DNA of 64,000 bases, taken from assembly GCF_001767295.1 (NCBI RefSeq), contig NZ_CP014944.1, positions 2,294,001 through 2,358,000 of the forward strand, read 5' to 3'. Of the stretch, positions 38,376-46,144 are shown in pieces. Position numbers and translations under genes: made by a program. Positions within the stretch are counted from its first letter, which is position 1. The number at the start of each line of letters is the position of its first letter. The notes beneath the pieces were generated by a model. The model made no database searches, had not been told where the DNA came from, and saw only the letters and a list, made by a program, of their open reading frames with translations. Source of the stretch: Colwellia sp. PAMC 20917 (lineage in GTDB: Bacteria > Pseudomonadota > Gammaproteobacteria > Enterobacterales > Alteromonadaceae).

Positions 38376-40322
38376 ATGCGAGTATCAAGTTTTTCACGAC
38401 TGTCTGTTATTGCCATCAGTATTTTTGCCATTATATTCGTTGCAACCATGTATCATGTTGGAACTTCTCTTACATCAAGTCGAGGCCAGTACGCTGAATA
38501 CCATGCATTAAAAACGTTAACCACCGTTAAATTTTATCGCACCATTGCAACCTATCTACAAACCGGTGATGCCAGCCTGCTTAACACCGCTCAAGAGCAA
38601 CTCAACGAAATAATTACACGCTCAACGAGCTTAGATATTGGTAACTTAAGCCATAACATTACTGAAGAAGCGGGCAAACTCAATAAAAATATTGAAACAA
38701 AGTATCGTGCCATGGGTAAGTTAAGTGGTAACCCACTCGCTTTGCTTCGTAACAGTGAACAGGGCATGGTCGCCATTACTCACTCGCTTATAGAATATGC
38801 CTCTAAAAGTGAGGCGCTAGACGAACAGCAGCGCATAAATTATTTAGTAACAGTGAGCAATGTTGCTCGCGCATTAAACCATTTAATCAACACACGTGAA
38901 AAGTTGTTTCTTAGCCAAAACATTAGCAACACAGGCTTTAAAAATGCGTTACAAGAATTAGCACAACTGCATCAGCAATTAACAAATTATCCTTTATTAG
39001 CTATTTTCCTTGAAAGCGACAGTAATAGTGATGAAGACGACTTTTTTTCCAATGACGATGATAAAGAAGACATCAGTGAAGAAGCGATTTATGAACTCAA
39101 TTCACTCATTAATCGTTATCAAAATGAGTTTGAAAACACCCTAAATTCACAGAATCAGCGCACCGCTGGTTTAGCATTGCTCAAGCAAAATGTTACCGCG
39201 TTGGAAGATATTATTCTTATCGCCGAAACAGAAATATTAAAAAAACAACAAGTGTTAAATCAGCAACTTTATCGAGTAGTTATTGGTTTGTTGTCCTTTT
39301 TAATCTGTTTTTTAGTCGCCAATTACTGGTTGCAACGCAGTGTAATTTTGAATCCATTACGTAAATTAAGAAACGGTTTTGTTCAACTTGTTGAACAAGG
39401 AAAGGTTGATAACATTACTGATATTCCAGCAAAAACTGAATTGGGCGAAATATCTTCGAGCTTTAATAAAATGGTGAATAAACTTGCACAGGATGACAAA
39501 GCAAAAGCACAACAACTTGATTTGGTCGCTAAAGCATTAACAACGATGGAGAGCCAAGTTAAAAATATTTATCAATCATCAAAGAGTACCAGCACGCATG
39601 TGCAAGGTGCTCGCGAAATTATGAATGCATTAGGTCAAGCGACTGAAACGGTAAATGCGTTGTCCGAGCAGGTAGTAAACAACGCACAAGCGACTCAACA
39701 GGCAATGGAAACCAGTCAAAGCCGAGTTGCACAAGTGCTCGCCGCAAGCGATTCAACCAGTATCGCGGCGCAACAAAGTAAAAGCGCAATAACCTCACTC
39801 TTTCAATCTGTTGATAGTGTGACCTCTATTGTTGACGTTATTAGTGCCATTGCCGACCAAACTAATCTACTGGCTTTAAACGCGGCAATTGAAGCCGCAA
39901 GAGCGGGTGAACACGGTAGAGGTTTTTCTGTCGTTGCCGATGAAGTCAGGCAACTAGCTGGTAAAACTCAAGATTCACTTAAACAGATATCACAACGCTT
40001 AGACCAACTGCAAAGTGCCAGTAATTCCATTGAAAAAACAATTATTGATATAGAAACAGCATCCCTCAATCAAAAAACAATTGCTGACCAATTACAAGAA
40101 ACTGCGTTAGAAGTGACCGGCCAAGCGAAATTATCCGCCACGGTCGCACAAGACTCTCTGACGCAAATAACGCTGCAACGCGAACATTTTATCGCTTTTG
40201 AACAAGCGATGAGTAATGTTGATGAAGAAGTGAGCAACTCTCAAAAACTTGCTAATATCATTTCAATTGACGTGAATAACCATGTCAGTGATATTGGCTT
40301 AACGCTCGATAAAAGCGCATAA
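38376..40322 (+). CDS. Methyl-accepting chemotaxis protein
   Basis: A chemoreceptor of 648 residues. The start is ATG 38376, with AAGGA six bases upstream; an earlier TTG touches that site and is excluded. TM1 spans about 8-28 and TM2 about 305-325. Between them lies a helical periplasmic domain containing an acidic stretch ([18 protein letters not shown], about residues 212-230) that could be a surface loop or bind cations. HAMP (about 325-378) and the signalling tip [23 protein letters not shown] follow. The ligand is unknown. Confidence 0.92.
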   Translation: MRVSSFSRLSVIAISIFAIIFVATMYHVGTSLTSSRGQYAEYHALKTLTTVKFYRTIATYLQTGDASLLNTAQEQLNEIITRSTSLDIGNLSHNITEEAGKLNKNIETKYRAMGKLSGNPLALLRNSEQGMVAITHSLIEYASKSEALDEQQRINYLVTVSNVARALNHLINTREKLFLSQNISNTGFKNALQELAQLHQQLTNYPLLAIFLESDSNSDEDDFFSNDDDKEDISEEAIYELNSLINRYQNEFENTLNSQNQRTAGLALLKQNVTALEDIILIAETEILKKQQVLNQQLYRVVIGLLSFLICFLVANYWLQRSVILNPLRKLRNGFVQLVEQGKVDNITDIPAKTELGEISSSFNKMVNKLAQDDKAKAQQLDLVAKALTTMESQVKNIYQSSKSTSTHVQGAREIMNALGQATETVNALSEQVVNNAQATQQAMETSQSRVAQVLAASDSTSIAAQQSKSAITSLFQSVDSVTSIVDVISAIADQTNLLALNAAIEAARAGEHGRGFSVVADEVRQLAGKTQDSLKQISQRLDQLQSASNSIEKTIIDIETASLNQKTIADQLQETALEVTGQAKLSATVAQDSLTQITLQREHFIAFEQAMSNVDEEVSNSQKLANIISIDVNNHVSDIGLTLDKSA

Positions 40323-40432
40323 CACTTAATCATGCCGCTAATTAATTTAACCATTTTTAACGATAAATAGATGCATGTCGGTGCGCTATATCCTAAAATG
40401 AAACAAGTAATGAGATTCATTTTGGATAGTTT

Positions 40433-40606
40433 ATGGCAAAGGCGCTTTGTAAGTGGAAAAAAAAAGACATAGAAAAAAGTCTTCACGAACTTGCTCGTAT
40501 TGTTGATAAACCATGTTTTATTTGCAAAGACTGTGCGCGCTCTGCAAACAACAAAGACTTTTTATGTAAAGCGATAATACTGCCTTTACCCCATCAACAT
40601 AGTTAA
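40433..40606 (+). CDS. 57-residue Cys-rich conserved small protein
   Basis: A short frame starting MAKALCKWKKKDIEKSL, with cysteines at residues 6, 28, 31, 34 and 45 (CFICKDC and LCK). The spacing suggests a small zinc-binding fold. I recall similar small proteins with an MAKALCKW start and a FxCxxC centre in Shewanella and Vibrio, with no known function. GGA lies upstream of the ATG, and the peroxiredoxin gene starts 20 bp after the stop, so they may be cotranscribed. Confidence 0.7.
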   Translation: MAKALCKWKKKDIEKSLHELARIVDKPCFICKDCARSANNKDFLCKAIILPLPHQHS

Positions 40607-40626
40607 CGTTAAATGAGAAGAATTTT

Positions 40627-41100
40627 ATGATTGAAGAAAATAAATCCATGCCTTCAGGCGAATTGTCACAGTTAAAAGACGGCAATATGATTACCCATAA
40701 TACGGATGAACTTTTTGCCAACAAAAAAGTGGTGCTATTTGCCGTTCCCGGTGCTTTCACCCCAACTTGTTCAGCCGCTCATTTACCCGGTTATGTGGTA
40801 TCAGCTGATGAATTAAAAGCTAAAGGTGTCGATACCATTATTTGTTTATCGGTAAATGATGCTTTTGTAATGAATGCGTGGGGCGAAGCACAAAATGCTG
40901 AAAATATTATGATGCTTGCTGATGGCGACGGCAGTTACACTAAAGCACTTGGTTTAAGTATGGAGACCGCAGGATTCGGTGGTTTACGTTCTCAGCGTTA
41001 TGCTATGGTCATTGAAAACGGTACAGTAACGAATTTACATGTTGAACAGCCTAAAGAGTTTGAAGTCAGCACCGCTGAATCAATTTTGAAAGCGCTATAA
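40627..41100 (+). CDS. Peroxiredoxin, Prx5 type
   Basis: Reduces hydrogen peroxide and organic hydroperoxides. It is a 157-residue thioredoxin-fold protein of the Prx5 (type II/AhpE-TSA redoxin) group. The peroxidatic Cys48 is in PGAFTPTCSAAHLPGY, with LSVNDAFVMNAW and RSQRYAMVIENG also typical. No glutaredoxin domain is fused, unlike some relatives. Gor in this window could regenerate the glutathione such enzymes use, but that link is inference. Confidence 0.93.
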   Translation: MIEENKSMPSGELSQLKDGNMITHNTDELFANKKVVLFAVPGAFTPTCSAAHLPGYVVSADELKAKGVDTIICLSVNDAFVMNAWGEAQNAENIMMLADGDGSYTKALGLSMETAGFGGLRSQRYAMVIENGTVTNLHVEQPKEFEVSTAESILKAL

Positions 41101-41104
41101 GTTA

Positions 41105-41139
41105 ATGATAATGATTTGTGTTAGTTATCATATTGTTTT
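41105..41139 (+). promoter_or_regulatory. Inverted repeat: peroxiredoxin terminator or Fur-like site
   Basis: ATGATAA (41105-41111) pairs with TTATCAT (41125-41131), followed by ATTGTTTTTT, so it can act as an AT-rich terminator. The same bases include TGATAATGATT, a partial Fur box (about 10 of 14 positions), 125 bp upstream of ferritin. The terminator reading is preferred. Confidence 0.4.
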
Positions 41140-41243
41140 TTATATGTTTTAAATGTTTTTATTATGAAAACTTACACTTTTTAGCTTGTAACATACGTAC
41201 AGAACAGGCAAAATTTACTGATATTTTTTAATGAGGTACCAAG

Positions 41244-41771
41244 ATGTTAAAACCTGAAATGGTCAAACAACTAAATAAACAGATCAACTTAGAGTTTTAC
41301 TCTTCTAACTTGTACTTACAAATGAGTGCCTGGTGTGAAGAAAAAGGCTTTGAAGGTGCAGCAATATTTATGCGTAAACATGCAGCAGAAGAAATGGACC
41401 ACATGACACGCTTATTTACTTATGTCAGTGAAACAGGGGCTTTACCTATTATAGGTACCATAGATGCGCCACCACACGAATATAAGTCATTAGCTGACCT
41501 TTTCGAAAAAACTTATGAACATGAATGTTCAATTACCGAACGTATCAATTCTTTAGCGCATCAAGCCTTTACTAACCAAGACTATTCAACGTTTAACTTC
41601 TTACAATGGTATGTAGCTGAGCAACATGAAGAGGAGACTTTGTTTAAAAGTGTCTTAGATAAAATTAACTTAGTGGGCCAAGATGGCCATGCTTTATTTT
41701 TTGTTGATAAAGATTTAGCTGAAATGGCTAAAGTAGGTACTACAAGTATCATGACGGGCGCACCCATTTAG
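41244..41771 (+). CDS. ftnA: Non-haem ferritin
   Basis: An iron-storage protein, 24-mer by family. The 175 residues contain the ferroxidase ligands in E. coli FtnA positions: Glu17 (NLEFYSS), Glu50 and His53 (AAEEMDHM), a Glu in [10 protein letters not shown] and a Gln in VAEQHEEE. It oxidises and stores Fe(II) in the cytoplasm. GAGG lies upstream of the ATG. It has its own strong terminator. The adjacent peroxiredoxin makes an iron/peroxide defence neighbourhood. Confidence 0.95.
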   Translation: MLKPEMVKQLNKQINLEFYSSNLYLQMSAWCEEKGFEGAAIFMRKHAAEEMDHMTRLFTYVSETGALPIIGTIDAPPHEYKSLADLFEKTYEHECSITERINSLAHQAFTNQDYSTFNFLQWYVAEQHEEETLFKSVLDKINLVGQDGHALFFVDKDLAEMAKVGTTSIMTGAPI

Positions 41772-41794
41772 TCACAATCAATAATACACTGTAT

Positions 41795-41823
41795 AAAAAA
41801 GGCTTCAATATGAAGCCTTTTTA
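41795..41823. terminator. Bidirectional terminator after ferritin
   Basis: AAAAAGGCTTC and GAAGCCTTTTT pair around a 5-nt loop. A and T tracts flank both sides, and it lies between the stops of ferritin and the convergent wHTH gene. Confidence 0.9.
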
Positions 41824-41845
41824 AATAATAACCTCTCATTATTCG

Positions 41846-42148
41846 TTAAAAAACATATCCTTCACCACGAAAAGTTTTAATTCGTGATTTGTCAGTGTTC
41901 ACCAATAACTTTTTTCTGATGGCTGAAATATGCATATTAATACTTCGATTAGACTCGACCAGGCTACGCTTAAATATATGCTCAGCGATACTTTCACGGG
42001 TCACTAGTTGTGGAAAATCACTCATCAGTAACCACAATAAGTTAAATTCTAATCCGGTTAGTGTAACCAAACGGTTGCAGCAATAAACTTCTCGACTACC
42101 CGGAAAAATTTCTACATCGGCGATTATAATTTTATCAGATATCAACAT
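41846..42148 (-). CDS. Stand-alone CpxR/OmpR-type winged-helix DNA-binding domain
   Basis: The 100 residues correspond to only the C-terminal DNA-binding half of a response regulator. LTGLEFNLLWLLM, LVTRESIAEHIFKRSL, SNRSINMHISAIRKKL and IKTFRGEGYVF closely follow the CpxR effector domain. No receiver domain, phosphorylatable Asp or membrane segment is present, and no frame upstream restores one, because the lipoprotein coding sequence occupies that space. Its ATG overlaps the lipoprotein stop (TAATG), so translation is coupled. It could be a constitutive DNA-binding protein or be controlled by abundance. A decayed cpxR is possible, but the clean start and coupling argue against it. Confidence 0.8.
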   Translation of the reverse strand: MLISDKIIIADVEIFPGSREVYCCNRLVTLTGLEFNLLWLLMSDFPQLVTRESIAEHIFKRSLVESNRSINMHISAIRKKLLVNTDKSRIKTFRGEGYVF

Positions 42149-43653
42149 TATATTGTTTGATCAAACAAACTCACTTTATAACCAGTAGGAGCAGTATCAT
42201 CAACTTCAACAACCATAAATTGCTCTTTCGATTCTTCATCTAGGATAAGTTCAAAAGCATTTAAGATGATCTCACTGCTGTTGTCTTTAGCAACCACATA
42301 AACTTGGTAGGTATTATTTTTTAAATACACGAGCTCGCTGTTGGCAAAGCTAACGGCTGTTTTATAAAAAGCACTCTCAATGGTTTCATCACTTCGGACA
42401 AAATAAATAGTAAACGCACCAAAATCAGTACTGTCGACAAGATTAACCATTTTAATTTCATGATCATAAATACTTGTTCTACTACTATTACTAACGACTA
42501 ACGAATGCACATCTAGCTGTATCTCATCAATATTACCATCACCGTCTTCATCAACATCACCATCTCCATCGTCATCGACGGCCACTTCATCAATATAAAA
42601 GAAAGCGGTTTTATGGCTATTTTCTCCTAAAGAAAGTAAATGGTTTTTCAACAATACCTCATTTCCATCACCGACAACCAAATCGACACTGTAGTCTCCT
42701 TTAGCAAGTTCAATAGGCTGACTTAACACACCTAACGATAAGGATTCAATTTCTGGAGAGTCGTCTATACCATTCAAATATAAGGAAAATTCACCTTGAT
42801 AATCAGCTAGCAAGTCATGCTTACCAATCGCATTGTACGCATTAAGTTTTGCTTCTGAGTCAGAATCAATAAATGATTCTATGAGTGAATTAGACATTTT
42901 ATCAAGCATATATGGTGAGCTTCCCACGCCATTATTTTCACGTATTGCGATGATATATTGGCTACTGTATGAAAAGCTTATATCATTCGATTGAAACAAA
43001 ACTTCAGTGCTTCCTGGTGTTGTGATATAAAAAATATAATCATCTTGGTCAAATTTTTGATTAACCGATAATTCTTGATAACTGTAGCTACCAATAAAGT
43101 TAGCTTCATTGAAGGTTTCATCGGCTTTAGATAAATAGACATCGATACCTTCGCTATCGTCATGCATGTTCAGTACTCTAAAATTGAAGCGATCGTAGGT
43201 ATCATCATCTTCATCATCAATAATATCTATATCGTAAGTGGTCACTGAAGGCGCTAAAATATCTTCTCCGATGACAATCAATTGAATCGCATCATTGTTG
43301 ATTTTGATACTATCGGTATAAACGACCGTTAAGTCGCTACTGTCGGTGCTATCGCCATCTTGCCACGCCAGTTCATAGAAGTAAGAACCATTGTCTACAA
43401 TGTTTGCGTTTGATGCACTGCCATAAGGGACACCGTTATAAGTAAACTCAATGTCATCGTCACTTGTCGAAAAATCTTCATCTATCGTTAAATAGATCGC
43501 AGGAGAATTCTTCGTGGTGTTGTAGAGCTTCACATAACCTTCTGCATTAGAGTCACTATCAGACCCACCACAGGCTGAAAGACTTAATATTACCGTCGTT
43601 ACCATTAAAAACTTTATTCTTTTAATGCAAAGTATGTACTTTTTAGTATTCAT
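42148..43653 (-). CDS. Surface lipoprotein with DUF4397-like repeats and an Asp-rich calcium-type segment
   Basis: A 501-residue lipoprotein with a long n-region and lipobox LSLSACGG (Cys28). The body is mostly beta-strand, with segments such as FRVLNMHDDSEGIDVYL and GYVKLYNTTKNSPAIYLTID that resemble DUF4397 repeats. Around residues 358-375 lies an Asp/Gly repeat (DDDGDGDVDEDGDGNIDE) like thrombospondin type 3 or dockerin calcium loops. It is very acidic throughout. It is probably outer-membrane anchored; the ligand is unknown. It is the first gene of a two-gene unit with the CpxR-type domain. Confidence 0.78.
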   Translation of the reverse strand: MNTKKYILCIKRIKFLMVTTVILSLSACGGSDSDSNAEGYVKLYNTTKNSPAIYLTIDEDFSTSDDDIEFTYNGVPYGSASNANIVDNGSYFYELAWQDGDSTDSSDLTVVYTDSIKINNDAIQLIVIGEDILAPSVTTYDIDIIDDEDDDTYDRFNFRVLNMHDDSEGIDVYLSKADETFNEANFIGSYSYQELSVNQKFDQDDYIFYITTPGSTEVLFQSNDISFSYSSQYIIAIRENNGVGSSPYMLDKMSNSLIESFIDSDSEAKLNAYNAIGKHDLLADYQGEFSLYLNGIDDSPEIESLSLGVLSQPIELAKGDYSVDLVVGDGNEVLLKNHLLSLGENSHKTAFFYIDEVAVDDDGDGDVDEDGDGNIDEIQLDVHSLVVSNSSRTSIYDHEIKMVNLVDSTDFGAFTIYFVRSDETIESAFYKTAVSFANSELVYLKNNTYQVYVVAKDNSSEIILNAFELILDEESKEQFMVVEVDDTAPTGYKVSLFDQTI

Positions 43654-43898
43654 TGACTCACCTAACTCTTTATTGTTGTCTGCGCTTTATTAGCCGTTTA
43701 AATATTGCCAATGAAATTTTGGCAGCTTCAATGGCAATAGAGTCACGTGCTGCTGATTAGTTCTGACCTTTACACAATCTTTGCATTTCTTTATCTTGGC
43801 GGCTTTTTGTTTAGACAACATCTCGTGTAATAACACGACTATTCAAGATATAATGATTTATAAGAAATAAAGTAAACTTAAAATCATAGGAAAATGCT

Positions 43899-45083
43899 TT
43901 GCAAATTGACGTGTTAGTTATTGGTGCAGGTGCTGCAGGATTGATGTGTGCCGCAACAGCGGGTTATCGAGGTAAGAAAGTCGTTGTCGTCGATATGGGC
44001 AAAAAACCAGGCCGTAAAATACTGATCAGTGGTGGCGGACGCTGTAATTTCACTAATGAAAATGCCCGTGCGGAACACTATATTTGCCAAAACCCTCACT
44101 TCATAAAATCAGCGTTAAGTCGTTATTCAGCACAAGACTTCATTGAACTTGTTGAACGCCATGGCGTAAATTATCATCATAAAACATTAGGGCAATTATT
44201 TTGTGATGACAGTGCAAAAGATATTGTTGACGTTTTGATGACCGAATGTGATTGGGCAGGCGTTGACGTTAAAATGCGTAATGAAGTACTTTCAGTCACT
44301 AAAACTGACAGTGGTTACCAAGTCCAAACAACAGAAGCGAGTTATAGCTGCAAATCATTAGTGGTCGCTTCTGGCGGCCTAACAATGCCAAAGCTTGGCG
44401 CAAGTCCTATTGGCTATAAAATAGCAGAACAGTTTGGTTTGAATGTATTACCAACAACAGCGGCATTAGTGCCTTTTACTTTGCATGATCACGATAAAAC
44501 CCGCTTTGATGGTTTATCTGGTATAAGTATATTTACTGAAGTCGCTAGTGACAGCGGCGAAGCCTTTAAAGAAAATATTTTATTTACCCATCGAGGTTTG
44601 TCTGGCCCCGCCATTTTGCAAATATCCTCTTTTTGGCAAGCAGGTCAAGCAGTAACCATTAATTTGTTACCCGATCACAGCTTAAATGACATCATCGCTG
44701 AATGGCGCCAGCATCAAGCGCAAAAATCGCTTAAAAATTTGCTCGCGACCTTACTACCCAAAAGGTTCATTGAGTGCTTAATTGAAAGCAAAGACATTCC
44801 GGACAAAGCGGTTAATCAACTCAACCATGCAGAAATTCAGGCCATTCATGCTTTTATTCACCAATGGCAAATCAAGCCTAATGGCACTGAAGGTTATCGA
44901 ACAGCGGAAGTTACACTTGGCGGTGTTGATACCGACGAATTATCTTCAAAAACGTTTGCCGCCAAAAAGAGCAATGACTTATATTTTATTGGTGAAGTGA
45001 TTGACGTTACTGGCTGGTTGGGGGGTTATAATTTTCAAGCGTGCTGGGCTCAAGGAGTGGCGACCGGCTTGGCGGTAGTGTGA
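43899..45083 (+). CDS. YhiN/HI0933-family FAD-dependent oxidoreductase
   Basis: A 394-residue flavoprotein with the Rossmann motif VLVIGAGAAGLMCA at the N-terminus, GRKILISGGGRCNFTNEN, ASGGLTMPKLGASPIGYKIAEQ, and the C-terminal GEVIDVTGWLGGYNFQACWAQGVATG that closes the FAD site. The family is widespread and its substrate is unknown. The start is TTG 43899 with AGGAAAA upstream; an ATG a few bases earlier is in another frame. The next gene converges, with no clear terminator in the 126-bp gap. Confidence 0.92.
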   Translation: MQIDVLVIGAGAAGLMCAATAGYRGKKVVVVDMGKKPGRKILISGGGRCNFTNENARAEHYICQNPHFIKSALSRYSAQDFIELVERHGVNYHHKTLGQLFCDDSAKDIVDVLMTECDWAGVDVKMRNEVLSVTKTDSGYQVQTTEASYSCKSLVVASGGLTMPKLGASPIGYKIAEQFGLNVLPTTAALVPFTLHDHDKTRFDGLSGISIFTEVASDSGEAFKENILFTHRGLSGPAILQISSFWQAGQAVTINLLPDHSLNDIIAEWRQHQAQKSLKNLLATLLPKRFIECLIESKDIPDKAVNQLNHAEIQAIHAFIHQWQIKPNGTEGYRTAEVTLGGVDTDELSSKTFAAKKSNDLYFIGEVIDVTGWLGGYNFQACWAQGVATGLAVV

Positions 45084-45209
45084 TGAATAATAGTATCTTA
45101 GTCTGCGCTATTCGGGTTGTTATTCTAACCTCTACTGACTCGATTAAGAGCTACGCCCTATAAAGCGACTACTCATCAGGTGATATGCAGATTTTTGTTA
45201 ACCCCGTTC

Positions 45210-46118
45210 TTAACAAATCTGGTTACGACCATTACATTTCGCTTGGTATAAGCGTTTATCTGCATTATTCATTATTTGGTCAATCGATTTGATCTCATTT
45301 GAATTTTCTACCACACCCACTGATACCGTGATCTTTAATGATTCATTTTCAAAAGGAATAATAAGGGCTTCTATTGATGCTCTTATTCGTTCTGCAATGA
45401 TACTGGCATTATTTTTGTCGGTATTAGGTAATAATATGGCAAATTCTTCCCCACCCACCCTAGCAAAAGTATCATAGCTTCTTAGGTGCGTCTGAACATT
45501 ACCTGCAAAACCCTTCAAAAATGCATCACCGGCGGCATGACCAAATTTATCATTAATATGCTTGAACTTATCTAAGTCCAGAAACATTATTGAAAATATT
45601 TTATTTTTCCTGCTACTTCGATTGAATTCGGCCTCAGCTTTTTCATAGAAATAACGGCGATTATAAATACCGGTAAGAGAGTCGATAGTCGCAAGCTTTT
45701 GAAATTGTTCAGACATGATCTGTAACGCTCTCGCGTTTGCTTTTTTTTCTGTAATATCTGTGATGTACGTATAAAGGTAATCATTGTGAACAATCTGTTC
45801 GGTAACGAGAAACCACTTACCTTCTTGGGTATCGACTTCAAACGCTCTATAAGGACAACTTCTTCTCTTCGCTGAAGCATGAGATAACCAAGCTTCTAAA
45901 GTTGTAAATTCAATATTAATCCCTTTTGAACTATTGAAGCAGTCTGCACTTAGCTCAGAAAAGCTTTTGTTAAGTGCCTCTTCAGCAGACATACCAAATA
46001 ATCGACCGATAGCATCATTACAATAAATAAGACGATCATCTCTATTGAAAATTCCTACTCCATCTTTAGTTAATGCTAAAGACTCAATGATTATCTTCTC
46101 AATTGAAATATCTATCAT
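45210..46118 (-). CDS. PAS-GGDEF diguanylate cyclase
   Basis: A 302-residue protein with an N-terminal PAS domain (about 8-125: GVGIFNRDDRLIYCNDAIGRLFGMSAEEAL) and GGDEF (about 140-300). The active site is RVGGEEF near residue 224, with DSLTGIYNRRYF and FLDLDKFKHINDKFGHAAGD before it. No membrane segment is seen. It should synthesise c-di-GMP in response to whatever PAS senses. It lies 26 bp downstream of the transglutaminase-like gene on the same strand and may be cotranscribed with it. Confidence 0.92.
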   Translation of the reverse strand: MIDISIEKIIIESLALTKDGVGIFNRDDRLIYCNDAIGRLFGMSAEEALNKSFSELSADCFNSSKGINIEFTTLEAWLSHASAKRRSCPYRAFEVDTQEGKWFLVTEQIVHNDYLYTYITDITEKKANARALQIMSEQFQKLATIDSLTGIYNRRYFYEKAEAEFNRSSRKNKIFSIMFLDLDKFKHINDKFGHAAGDAFLKGFAGNVQTHLRSYDTFARVGGEEFAILLPNTDKNNASIIAERIRASIEALIIPFENESLKITVSVGVVENSNEIKSIDQIMNNADKRLYQAKCNGRNQIC

Positions 46119-46144
46119 TTACTTATCCCATTACAAAGATAGCG

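Noticed and set aside
41106-41120. Fur box controlling ferritin
   Set aside because: About 10 of 14 positions match and the same bases form a hairpin with a T tract that is better read as the peroxiredoxin terminator.
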